A DNA stretch of 64,000 nucleotides, taken from Allomyces macrogynus ATCC 38327. Its lineage: Eukaryota; Blastocladiomycota; Blastocladiomycetes; Blastocladiales; Blastocladiaceae. The position numbers and the translations under genes are program-made. Of this stretch, positions 10,238 through 19,585 are shown in pieces. The DNA lies in contig GG745330.1 of assembly GCA_000151295.1 (NCBI GenBank), positions 399,225 through 463,224 of the forward strand. Direction: 5' to 3'. How positions within the stretch are numbered: the first letter of the stretch is position 1; each line of letters opens with the position of its first letter. The notes below the pieces were generated by a model. That model had not been told where the DNA came from. It saw nothing but the letters and a program-made list of their open reading frames with translations, and searched no databases.

Positions 10238-12263
10238 TCAGTCCTGGTCGTACTCGGTGCTGCGGCTTGCGCATCGCCGCGCGTGCCGGCCGTACTCCTT
10301 GCGCTTGTCGCGCCCGCCGAAAAATAGCTCGGCCGCCTCCTTGTTGAGGTGCGTCGTCGGATCGCTGTCTGGGTCGGTGGTGAAGAATGACGTTACGGCA
10401 CGCAAGTGCGTGCGCACCTCGTCCATGCGCTCGGGCCGGTAGTACGGGTACCCGTCGGGCGACACGTTCACGTGGTAGAACGGCGTCTGGAACCTATTAC
10501 ACGGTGGGGGTGTGTCGTTAGTCTTGCACTCGATGCGTTGGTACGCGTGAGACCCAACACCAGGAAAAACGTGCGTGACGCGCGGCCGCACGGCCGGGAA
10601 CTCTGGGTGGAAGACGAGCCGCACGCGGAACACGCCCTCCTCGTAATGCGTCGCCGGCCGCCCAAACACGGTCAAGTGCCAGACAAACGGATTGTCGCCC
10701 TCGCCGAGCGCCACGTCCATGAACCCGTCAAACTCCTTGGACTCGACAATTTGCTGGAACTGGCTCTTGAGGTTGCCGTAGGTGAGTGACGAGGCTTCGG
10801 TCCACTGGTCGGAGCCCTCGCGCGACTGCCGGATCCACGAGTCGGTCTCGTGCTGCAAGGCCTGGAATATCGCGTGCAACCGCGTCTCGAGCTGCGCGTA
10901 CTCGTACCGGCCCTCCATGGTGTTGCCAGACCCTTCAAAAGGCATGCGCGCAAACGGCGCGCCCGCCGTGACCAGTTTCGTCTCAGTCGCGACAATGTCC
11001 TACCATGGACGGTTGGCGAGTGAGGTTGAGGCGAGGCACTTGAAAAACACGACCGAGAGAGCGAGAATACCCACCAGGTAGCGGCGGTAGTAGCACAAGA
11101 ACAGCCACGTGGCCACATCCTCGAATGTGCGGTCAATGTACTTGTTGTTGCTCAAGTAGCCCTCGATCCTAGCCAGACAGTCGGCACGCACAGACACGGC
11201 AGTTCAATCCAAAGTCAACGATGGAGCTGGGCAAGTAAGAACATGGAACGCACCGGCTGCAGACTGCGATGCGAATGGTCTCGTGCGTGATCTTGCGGTT
11301 GTAGGCCTCGATATCCTGCTCGACGTTCCTGCCTGCGAGGTGCCGACCTTGCTTTTCAAACCCGGGCTCGTTGTGGTAGGGCCTTTCGCACATGAGCGAC
11401 TGGATCGAGATCAGGACCGAGAGCACGCCGTGCGCTACGTAAAGCGAAGTGAGAATCCGGCACTCTGGTCGTGCAACCGCGTGATCGAAAGTAACGGTAC
11501 CAGAGCTCCAGTTTTCGCCGGCCTGGCCCTGCCACGTGCCGAGAATCGAGAGGCAGACCTTGCCGCTCGCGTAAATCTGGTCGACGACGCGGAGCAGGGA
11601 TGAGATGCGTAGAGCTGCGAGAATCGAGTCACTGCCGTTCAGCGCGTACGTTGGGGTTGAAGCGCGTGCGCTGGTTGTTGGTCGTCTCGGCAATGACCTA
11701 CGGCCGGGACACGCGTTAGCGAGGGACACGGAGCGAGTACGACCGGTCACCGACTGGCTGGTCCAACGTACCTTGGGGCAAACGCCCGGGTACTCGGACG
11801 GGAACGTGAAGCGGAACGAGAAGAGGCCGTAGGCGTAGGGCGTGCCGGGCGAGCCAGTGATCAGCGCTGGTCGTGGATGGATTGGTGGAGGAGTCAGCGG
11901 TTGGTCGATCCAACCAGGTGTGACCGCGTTGCGTAGTGTCATGTCGTAACCCTACCAAGCACATCCTTGGTCACGTCCTCCTCGTCGTAGTGGAGGTGGA
12001 ACTGGCTATCGGGCGATCGCTCAATGTCGCGCACTACGATCCGGCGCGTCGACGGTAAGCCAGATTCAGCGTCGCGTGGTGGGCCGTGGATAATGGGCGC
12101 GGTTCGCCGGTTCGACCGGATCAGGATACGGACGCTCCTTGAGGATGCGCAGCACCGCCTTTTGCGGCATGAAGCGCGGCGCCAGAGCATCGTTGGACCC
12201 GCTGGCGCTGGCGGGCGTGCTGACGCTGGCGATGGCCGCGGGCAACTGCGCCTGGCCAGACAT
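10238..12263 (-). CDS. UBE2Z-type ubiquitin E2 with second inactive UBC domain
   Basis: Nine exons reconstruct in phase: 12263-12134, 12033-11956, 11866-11772, 11697-11650, 11576-11501, 11434-11254, 11168-11075, 10999-10530 and 10493-10238; about 475 residues. The first half is a UBE2Z (USE1)-like E2: ILKELRDIE helix, ALITGSPGTPYAYG, FPSEYPGVCPKV, RFNPN, active-site cysteine in GKVCLSILGTW, then SVLISIQSLM and PYHNEPGFE. E2s of this class take ubiquitin or FAT10 from UBA6. A UBE2Z-like C-terminal linker follows, and then a second UBC fold (NPFVWHLTVFG, VFHPEFPAVRP) in which the active-site position reads SPDGYPYY without cysteine, as in UEV or AKTIP/FTS-like proteins. The last intron (10494-10529) would be 36 bp and in frame, so it may be retained. 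Start at 12263 is the first ATG giving a UBC N-terminal helix. Confidence 0.8.
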
Positions 12264-12978
12264 GGTGGAGGCGGTGGGTTGATTCGAGCCGAGCAGGGCG
12301 GTCGGCGCGTCGGTGGTGGTGGGTGGTGCAGCGGCGGCAGCGACAGGGGGTAATGCTGATGCGGGCGGTGATGGACACGGTGCGGGTACGCGTCGTTCGT
12401 TGGTCGGCAGCGAAAGCGGTCGTCTTTGCCCTTGCTGCGCGTCGTGTCGAGGTGTGGGCGGGCGCGAGCAAGAGGAGCTAGAGGGGCATGCGGCGAGCAA
12501 CGAAGAGCAGAACAGCAAGCGCGAGACGCGCCGGACTGACAGGGCTGGCATGCCGTCCACGTGCCGGTATTTGGAGGGGTCAATAGCGCAACAATGACAG
12601 CATTTGCCGCAAAGCGCGGAATGCGCGCGGCGCAATGAAGTGCGCCTCGTCTCGCAGCGACACCGCGGACAACCGACAACCGGCCAAACCCGACCACCCA
12701 TCGCCAGCCGACAAAGCGACCGGGCGACGCGCAAGCCAACGCCGCCCTTCCGTCCTCTCCTCCTCCCCGTCACCCTCCCGCTGCCCTCGTGCTCCACTTG
12801 CGTGCTGCTGCTGCTGCTGCTGCTGCTACCCCGCCGCGTCTGCGCATCTGCCCGCCTGCCCGCTCGCCGACGGGCCCGCGCGCACCTCCAGCTCTCCAGC
12901 AGCCGCTGTTGCATCGTCCGGACCCAAAACCGCGCTCGGACCCGCCAACGCACCAACTCCCACTCCACAGCCGCCAAG
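12264..12978. promoter_or_regulatory. Divergent intergenic region, UBE2Z-like / PH-like gene
   Basis: About 715 bp between two outward-facing start codons. It includes a CTG-repeat tract near 12803-12828. A frame open upstream of 12979 encodes Arg/Leu/Ser low complexity and is taken as 5' UTR. No specific element is identified. Confidence 0.5.
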
Positions 12979-14736
12979 ATGCCGCCCCAAGTGCTCGTGA
13001 GCGGCCCGCTGTCCGTGCAGGAACCGCGCGGCCGGTTCCGTCTCGGCGCGGCCAAGTGGCGCCTCCACTACGGCGTGCTCGAGGCGGGCGTACCGTATAT
13101 TTCGCTGTTCCCAACCAACGACGTGTCGGACCCGCGCAAGTGCATCATGCGCATCCACTTCAACGACGAGTCGTCGGCGCGTGTGCTCGATGGCGACGGC
13201 GCCGTGGGCGGGTCCTTTCTGGCCCCGGACGCCAACTCGCGCGGCCGCCGCCACTCGGGCGCCAGCCACTTGTCCTCCAACACGACGGCCGCCGTTTCGC
13301 TCTTTGGGTCGCCGGGGGCCACGACCACGTCGCACTCCAAGTGCGTTTTGCAACTGCTCAACGTGGCCTGCACCAAGCTGCCGCTCTCGCCCAAGCCCCA
13401 GTCCAAGCCGTTCAAGGTGCTCGACGTCGACGCGCACACGCCCGACGCGCTGCGCCGCTGGGTGCGGTCGCTCAAGGCCACGCTCTCATGGCTCAAGCAC
13501 GGTGATGACCCGTTCCCGGCGCTCGCCACCTCCTCGTTCTCCAATGGGCCGACTGCTGCGGCTGCTGCAGCTGCCGCGTCCAAGCACTCGTCGCGCCTCT
13601 CGACCGACTCGGACGACGGCCACAACCTGCACGGCGCACGTTCACCGCCTGTTGCCGCTATCCCGCCTGCGGCTGAGCCCGAACTCGATGATATCGACCG
13701 CATTCTCGCTGATCACGACCACGCCTTCGCGGCACGCGGCCGTGCGCAGACGGCCGACCACCTATTTGCCTCAGCGGGCGGGTTCCCGGCGACTGGCGCA
13801 GCCCCACCGTCGGGTCTCTCGATGATGTCCTCGCGGTCGCAGCCGAACCGTGGGCTCGCCGCTCACCGTGGCTACGTGCCCGCGCCGCCGCAGGCTCCGT
13901 ATGCGCGATCCGACTACGCGTGGACCGATGCACCCGACTCGCCCCCCGCCTCGCCCTACCGCACGCGCACGCCGCAAGACGATGACGACATGGACGGTGG
14001 TGCTGGTCCGGCTCTCCCACCGCGGTCGCGGCCAAAGTCGATTGTCGTGGGTGGGCCCCAGGGAACGACAACGCGACTGTCAGCACCTGGGTACGACCAC
14101 GGGATTCCGTCAGTCCCGGCGCTCCCGCCGTCGCCAACGCTCTCGACGCGCAGCGGTGCTGCCGCGGGCAGCTCGCGGTCGCGCAGTGTCCCGCCGAACC
14201 CGAACCGCCGCTCGCTCATCAACCGCGGGATGCCCGCGCAAATCGAGCACCTCGTTGCGTCGTTGCCCACCGTCGGGTCGAACCGCGAGCTTGCCCCCGC
14301 TGGCCGGTCCCCCACGCCGCGTCCGCCGTCATCGGCCTCGTCTGGGTACGTTCCGCGCACATCGACCGACTCGCCCGTGGTCCTGATTGCCATGCCCGGT
14401 ACTGGTGGTCGTAGTGGCGGTATGATGCGCCGGCCTAACTCGGCGCGGCCCGTGTCGGTCACGTCAGTCGGGACGGTCGAGTCGGTCGATACGGCCGTGA
14501 GCGCGCCAGCCAACATGGTCGGTGGCGGGCGCAAGTCCTACATTTCGCTGCAAATGGACAACTTGCTCGACGACCTCGAGCTCGCATTGCACACGTTTGA
14601 TTCGCCGGAAATGGTCCCGCCGGTCCCGCCGCTGCCATCAGCGACCAAGTATGCCGAATACGGGCATATGCCCAAGAGCCCGATGACGCCGCGCACGCCG
14701 CGCACGCCGCCGCCGCCGCCGCAAGACGACGAGTAG
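12979..14736 (+). CDS. PH-like domain protein with long disordered tail
   Basis: A single-exon frame of 585 residues from the ATG at 12979. This start is chosen because the upstream in-frame stretch is low complexity and the ATG follows an AAG context at the point where conserved sequence begins. Residues 5-170 look like a pleckstrin-homology fold: a GPLSVQE strand, RFRLGAAKWRLHYGVLE, YISLFP, a Ser/Gly-rich insertion, then a terminal helix LRRWVRSLKATLSWLKHG. PH domains bind phosphoinositides or proteins at membranes. The rest is Ser/Pro/Arg-rich and probably unstructured, with many SP/TP sites and a C-terminal TPRTPRTPPPPP tail. No catalytic domain is seen. Function is unknown; cortical or polarity adaptor is a guess. 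Confidence 0.65.
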   Translation: MPPQVLVSGPLSVQEPRGRFRLGAAKWRLHYGVLEAGVPYISLFPTNDVSDPRKCIMRIHFNDESSARVLDGDGAVGGSFLAPDANSRGRRHSGASHLSSNTTAAVSLFGSPGATTTSHSKCVLQLLNVACTKLPLSPKPQSKPFKVLDVDAHTPDALRRWVRSLKATLSWLKHGDDPFPALATSSFSNGPTAAAAAAAASKHSSRLSTDSDDGHNLHGARSPPVAAIPPAAEPELDDIDRILADHDHAFAARGRAQTADHLFASAGGFPATGAAPPSGLSMMSSRSQPNRGLAAHRGYVPAPPQAPYARSDYAWTDAPDSPPASPYRTRTPQDDDDMDGGAGPALPPRSRPKSIVVGGPQGTTTRLSAPGYDHGIPSVPALPPSPTLSTRSGAAAGSSRSRSVPPNPNRRSLINRGMPAQIEHLVASLPTVGSNRELAPAGRSPTPRPPSSASSGYVPRTSTDSPVVLIAMPGTGGRSGGMMRRPNSARPVSVTSVGTVESVDTAVSAPANMVGGGRKSYISLQMDNLLDDLELALHTFDSPEMVPPVPPLPSATKYAEYGHMPKSPMTPRTPRTPPPPPQDDE

Positions 14737-14992
14737 GGAGTGGTGGTGGTGCGGCGCTGCTCGTTTCCTCCTCTTGGTCCTTTTCGAACGGGAACCAAGC
14801 AAGCCTGCTTCTCCTCTGTTTCTCTCGCTCTCTTCTCTTCCCAGCTCGCCACGCCGCTTGCTGGATCTCTCTTTGCTCGGAAAAAGTGTCGTGAAATCGT
14901 TCTTTTGCCTGTTCCCCTCCCCAATTATGATGCGCAATGATGTATTTCTTGTTGGGTTCTTTCAATACAAACTAGATGATGCGGACCCTTCT

Positions 14993-15764
14993 CTACTTGC
15001 GCTCCGCCAGCCCCGCAAACCCGCCCTCGACCTGTGCCGTCGGCACGTAGTCGCGGTACTGTGCGAGCCGGTCGCCCGTGACGCGGTACACCGTCCACTC
15101 GTCCTGCGGCTTGGCGCCACACTTGTCGGCATAGAACCGAATCGCGTTCTCGTTCCAGTTGAGCACCGACCACTCGACGCGCTTGGCGCCGTGCACAACG
15201 ACCGCGTGCCGAATCACCGAGTGCAACAGGATCGTGCCGTACCCGCCCACGCGGAAGGGCGCGCGCACGCACAGGTCTTCGACGTAGACGCCGTGCTGCC
15301 CGAGGAACGTCGAAAAGTTGAAGAAGTAGAGGCAGAACCCAAGGACCAGGCGCGCGGGACGGTTCGTCTTGGGGTTCGGGACCGACAGCGGGTGGACGAG
15401 GTTGGCGGGGGGTCTGTGCGAGCGTGCGAGGTGTCGGTTGTTGTTGAGAGTGCGTTCGGATTCAACACTGAATCATCGCGACGTACTGCTCGCCGGGAGC
15501 CAGGTCGCGCTCGAGAATCACAGCGCGCGCCGACTTGACGGCGCGACCGGCCAGGACGTCGGCGTCGGCTGGGAACAACGACGTGCGCAGATCCTCGATG
15601 GTGCAGGTGACTTCATGCTCGAGCTTTTCGAACACTGCAAGCTCGACAATCATGGCGCGGATCACGGGCAGGTCAGTCTCCTCGATTGGGCGCAGGACGG
15701 GCGCGGGCCGTGCTGCGAGCGCGGCGGCCTTGGTGGTGCTGGTCGAGGCGATGCTGGTGGACAT
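14993..15764 (-). CDS. GNAT acetyltransferase, diamine/thialysine N-acetyltransferase-like
   Basis: Two exons (15764-15487 and 15413-14993) across a 73-bp intron that joins in phase; about 232 residues. The order matches the spermidine/spermine (SSAT) and thialysine acetyltransferase family: LRPIEETDLPVIRAMIVELA at the N-terminus, a central YFFNFSTF-type strand with YVEDLCVRAPFRVGGYG (acetyl-CoA pyrophosphate loop, R-x-x-G-Y-G), then the WNENAIRFYADKCGA motif and a short tail. Such enzymes transfer acetyl from acetyl-CoA to small amines. The start at 15764 leaves a short Ser/Thr/Ala-rich leader; an upstream ATG at 15941 would add 59 unlikely residues. Exact substrate cannot be told from sequence. 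Confidence 0.8.
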
Positions 15765-16610
15765 GGTGGTGCAGCGAGTCGGTCGAGAAGAAAGACTAGG
15801 CAGGGAGAGAGGGCACCTTCGGCCGGGTCGGTGGCGGTTTTTGTTGGCGGCAGAGACCGCGCACGCGCCGACGGTCGGGGAACAAAGGCTCACTTCAGTT
15901 GCCGCTGCCGACGCGTTGAATCGCACGTGCCTCTGATTCACTTGGCGTCGGCCCGAATCCGGCGCGTCTCGCAGCGTCTCGCACTAGTGCTGCTGGTTGC
16001 GGTCGTGATGCACGTGAGCCGTTGCCACGCATGCGCATCGGCTGCCGGGGCAAAGCGTGGCCACCAGAAACACCTCGAAAAATGGATCGAGGAGCTGCTG
16101 CTTACATTTTGTGAGATCAATGTGAGTCAGTGCAACTTGCCTTTTCGCGCAATGATATTGCTCAGCGCAGCCAGGGAGCGGACGGGTGCATGATGCAATC
16201 AGTCGGAGCACCTGCCTATTGCATCGAGAACGAGGCCCAGTTTGACTGTATCTTTCCGATCATTGTGTTGGAATACAGTGTCCTGCAGGCGATGCTCTGC
16301 TCGTTTACTGTGACGCGGAATGCCGCAAGGTGCCCAGAGTCATGAGTGGACGTGGCCCAATAGCTCAACGAACAGCACGTCCATTTCAATGATCGTTCCG
16401 CGTGGGTCAAATAACGGTCATTCGTTCACAGGGCAACCGGCCCAGCGCCTTGCCGACACAGCACCGGCTTCCGACTCAAAACAAGGTGGACAACTTCACA
16501 AACATCAAGGCCAAAACGAATTCGAATTGAGGTGTTTTCTCTTCAACCTAGTCATCGCACCCGTCCACCCAGTCCCGCATCTTCGTTCAGTCCACTTCTC
16601 CGCCACCAAC
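15765..16610. other. Intergenic, no supported gene
   Basis: About 850 bp between the start of the GNAT gene and the stop of the exchanger gene. It contains an AT-richer part (16200-16560) and no convincing coding frame or RNA gene. It should hold the GNAT promoter and the exchanger's 3' UTR. Confidence 0.5.
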
Positions 16611-18590
16611 TTATTGTGCAGCGCGCTCGCCCTTGTCGGCGCGTGGCGACAGCACGTCTGCATCGCTCTCGCCAAGCGAAAACAGCCCTGGCGCCGTTCG
16701 GTTCGCGTTCACATTGGCCGTGGCCTGCACGGGCTGCACTGCCGCCGCTGCGGGCGCCAGCGTCTTGCCCGACGCGACCACGTCGTCGCCACCCGTCAGA
16801 TCGTGCATGTGGATCCCATCCGACAACTTGGTGTAGGCGCCGACCGTCATGAGCCCCTGCGGCGCCTCGCGACTGGCGCCGCCCGACCCGGTGATCCGGC
16901 GCAAGTCGACCGACGTCGTCAGGAAGGGCCGCAGCCTGTCGCGGTCGAACCGGTAGAGCCAACCAAGGAACCCTGTCAGCTCGGCCTCGTTGATCGGCTC
17001 CGAGTCCTGGTCATTCACGTCCGAGTCGACGGCAATGTCGTGCCCACCCGCGTCGGCGCCGACGCCCACGGTCCCATCGGCATGGGGCGTCGCTGTGGCC
17101 GCGCGCGACGCCGGCGGCGGCGTCGCAATCCCGAGCTTGTCAATCATGATGGGCGTGAGCAGGTTGAGCCCGTAGACAGTGGTCACAATTACAATAATTG
17201 CGGTCCCGAAAATCATGGTGCGCACGTCCTCGGACAAGTCCTGGTTGTCGAGAATCTGCACGGCCAGTGCAAACGCCACGGCACCGCGCAACCCGGAAAA
17301 CCACACAAACACTTGCTGCGAGAACGGGATCTTCTTGGCGGCCTTGACGAAGTTCTGCGCCGAGAAGACCATGAACACGTGCAACCGACCCACGGCAATC
17401 GCGATAATGGCTGCGACAATCGCGTAGGGCATGTACTTGGCCGCCGGGAACGCGAGCAGGCCCATGCCGAGGTACATGAAGATGAAGCAGTCGCACATGG
17501 TGCTGAAGACGCGCAGCATGTTCTTGGCAATCAAGGCCGACGAGGCCGTCATGTTGGGCTTGGCGTAGTGCGCCATGGTCACGCCCGTAAAAAAGACGGA
17601 AATAATGCCCGTGAGCCCAAACACCTCGGCGAGCAGGTACGAGCTGTAGGCAAAAACGAGCATCATTGTGACCTCGTAGGTCTCGGCCTCGTGCGTGAGC
17701 CGCTGGTGCTTGATGAGCTTGGCGAAAATCCACGCCGTGACCACGCCCGTGGCAAACGAGCCAACAAACACCCACGCCGACGCGAGTAGCGACAGGAAAA
17801 ACTGGCCCGCCGTCAGGGCCTTGCCGAGGTGCTCGAGGTCCGAGAAGAAGCGGTACAAGATGATGGCGACGGCGTCGTTGAGTGCCGACTCGCCAAAAAT
17901 GATCATATAGAGCGTGCGGTCGGTCTCGGGTGGCAGCATGGCGAGAATCGTGACGGGGTCTGTCGACGAGATCAAAGCGCCGAAAATGAGGGCCTCGATC
18001 ATGGAGAGCGGTAGATCGGTGACCGACATGGCAAGGTACATGACAATCGCAATGACGATCGTCGAGAACGCGCCGCCGGCAAACGCGAGACCGAGGATCG
18101 TGGGCAGGCTCTTGAAGAAGAGCATCCGATGCACACTGTAGCCACCCTGAATGGACGGACGGGAACCGGGTTAGCGTCGGAGCCGCCTTGGCCACCGCCG
18201 CGTGAGGAGAGAACCAGGAACACGTACTTCAAAAATGATGGGCGGAAGCAACACCATGTAGAAAAAGCTCGTCGAGAGCTGCACGTCCTTGAGAATAAAC
18301 TCTTGGCCGATCGCGAGCGAGAGCAGGCGGAAGACAAGACTCGTAACCAGTCCTACAAATCAGAGCGGAGCCATGTCGGGTCAGTGCTGTGCATTTCGAC
18401 AACGATAACCAGTGCGCGCAAGAATCAACGCACCAACGGTAATGTACATGGCCGTTTCGCCAAAGTACTTGAACTCGCGCTTCTTCATCCACCCGGCCAG
18501 GTTGAGCGCGACGAGAATCAGCGCCAGCATGAGCACGGTCTTTTCAACCAGCACATGCATGGCATTGTGGCTCGCCGCATCGTCGCTCAT
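16611..18590 (-). CDS. Na+(K+)/H+ exchanger, CPA1/NHX family
   Basis: Three exons, 18590-18434, 18352-18228 and 18146-16611, with two 81-bp introns; 605 residues. About eleven to twelve membrane segments are visible. Diagnostic CPA1 features are FFYMVLLPPIIFEGGYS (amiloride-site region), STDPVTILA, and the FGESALNDAVAIILY segment carrying the ion-binding Asn-Asp pair. A hydrophilic tail of about 200 residues follows. The pattern fits the organellar NHE6/7/9 and yeast Nhx1 group, which exchange luminal protons for Na+ or K+ in endosomes, trans-Golgi or vacuole. Exon 1 begins at an ATG 11 residues before the first hydrophobic segment. Subcellular site is inferred from family, not from a sorting signal. 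Confidence 0.9.
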
Positions 18591-18857
18591 GGTGCCGGCG
18601 TTCTTGGGTGTCAGATCGGCGGGTGCACGGGTTTACGTCGAGTTGGTCGGGGCGAAATCGCGCACGGTCGTTAGCGGTGCGCTTGCTGCTAAGGCGAGCG
18701 CGGGGCAGACAATGTGTCGAGCGAATTTGGCCACGGTTGGGGACTTTTTTCGTTGAACGTCGGCGGCAGACCAAACCTCTTAAGCTGCGGCGAGTTAGAG
18801 AGCGAGAAGGCCGGCCCGGTTAGGCTGCGTACGCTGATGCAGTCGGCAGACCACGCT

Positions 18858-18862
18858 TGCAA
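18858..18862. repeat. Target site duplication, left (TGCAA)
   Basis: TGCAA directly precedes the 5' LTR and is repeated exactly after the 3' LTR at 25022. Five bases is the usual duplication length for Ty3/gypsy integrases. Confidence 0.92.
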
Positions 18863-19031
18863 TGTTGGCGCGTATGCAAGCGTCCCCCGCTTGCGCCCTG
18901 CCAACACGTGGTCCCCAATTAGACGCATAGTGTGAGGCGTCTTCCTACATAAGAAGGACGCTGCTGTGCGAAATACATCCTTACGCAATCCTCCCCGAAG
19001 TATCAGTCAGGGCCCCGTCCCGGTCGTATCA
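18863..19031 (+). repeat. 5' LTR (169 bp)
   Basis: Begins TG and ends CA; matches the 3' LTR base for base by eye. The first 43 bases form nested perfect inverted repeats (TGTTGGC with GCCAACA outside, GCAAGCG with CGCTTGC inside). The LTR is short for a chromovirus. Confidence 0.95.
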
Positions 19032-19033
19032 AC

Positions 19034-19053
19034 TGGTAGCGTCTGCAGGTTCG
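19034..19053 (+). other. Primer-binding site for initiator tRNA-Met
   Basis: Two bases after the LTR comes TGGTAGCGTCTGCAGGTTCG. The expected complement of the tRNA at 2338-2409 plus CCA begins TGGTAGCGTCTGTAGGTTTC, so the first 12 bases match exactly, including the T that pairs with the discriminator A. Minus-strand synthesis should therefore prime on initiator tRNA. Confidence 0.9.
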
Positions 19054-19054
19054 T

Positions 19055-19142
19055 TCCCCCGCTTGCGCCCTGCCAACACGTGGTCCCCAATTAGACGCAT
19101 AGTGTGAGGCGTCTTCCTACATAAGAAGGACGCTGCTGTGCG
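19055..19142 (+). repeat. 88-bp internal copy of part of the LTR
   Basis: Bases 19055-19142 repeat 18883-18970 of the 5' LTR without visible change. The copy lies immediately after the primer-binding site, where a normal element would have unique leader. Confidence 0.93.
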
Positions 19143-19510
19143 TTGGCGCTGGTTCCCATTTGGCGCGGTTTCTCGTTTGCGCCGGTTCTCGTTGGCGCAG
19201 TGTCTCGTTGCGCCGGTTCTCCTTCAAGTGACGGACTGGCGTTGGAAGTGTGCGTTCGGGCGCTGGGCTTCCGCGGTTTCGTTTGCGCTGGTTCCTGTTT
19301 GGCGCGGTTTCTCGTTGGCGCTGGTTCCCATTTGGCGCGGTTTCTCGTTTGCGCCGGTTCTCGTTGGCGCAGTGTCTCGTTGCGCCGGTTCTCGTTTGGC
19401 GCGGTGTCTCAGTTGCGCTGGTTCTCATTTGGCGCGGTGTCTCGTTTGCGCCTGTTCTCGATAGCGCATTTTCGCGGTTGCGCCGGTTCTCGTTGGCGCG
19501 GTTTACTTGT
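19143..19510 (+). repeat. GC-rich minisatellite in the element leader
   Basis: Degenerate tandem units built from TTGGCGC, GGTTCTCG and TTGCGCCGG words. A block of about 70 bp at 19143 recurs nearly exactly at 19316. The gag-pol frame is open through most of it, but the encoded Arg/Phe/Gly-rich repeats are unlike Gag, so it is treated as leader. Confidence 0.85.
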
Positions 19511-19585
19511 TGTGCAAATTCGTTGCGGGTTCCTGCCCATCGAGTTGTTTTCTCTCGTCTCGCGTTTTTCATCACGGTTGGCGTC

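Noticed and set aside
12604..12978. N-terminal extension of the PH-like protein
   Set aside because: The extension is Arg/Leu/Ser low complexity over a CTG repeat; conserved-looking sequence starts at the ATG at 12979.
16320..17789. Plus-strand frame of 489 codons
   Set aside because: It is the shadow of the Na+/H+ exchanger; the product is His/Arg/Gly-rich without hydrophobic segments.
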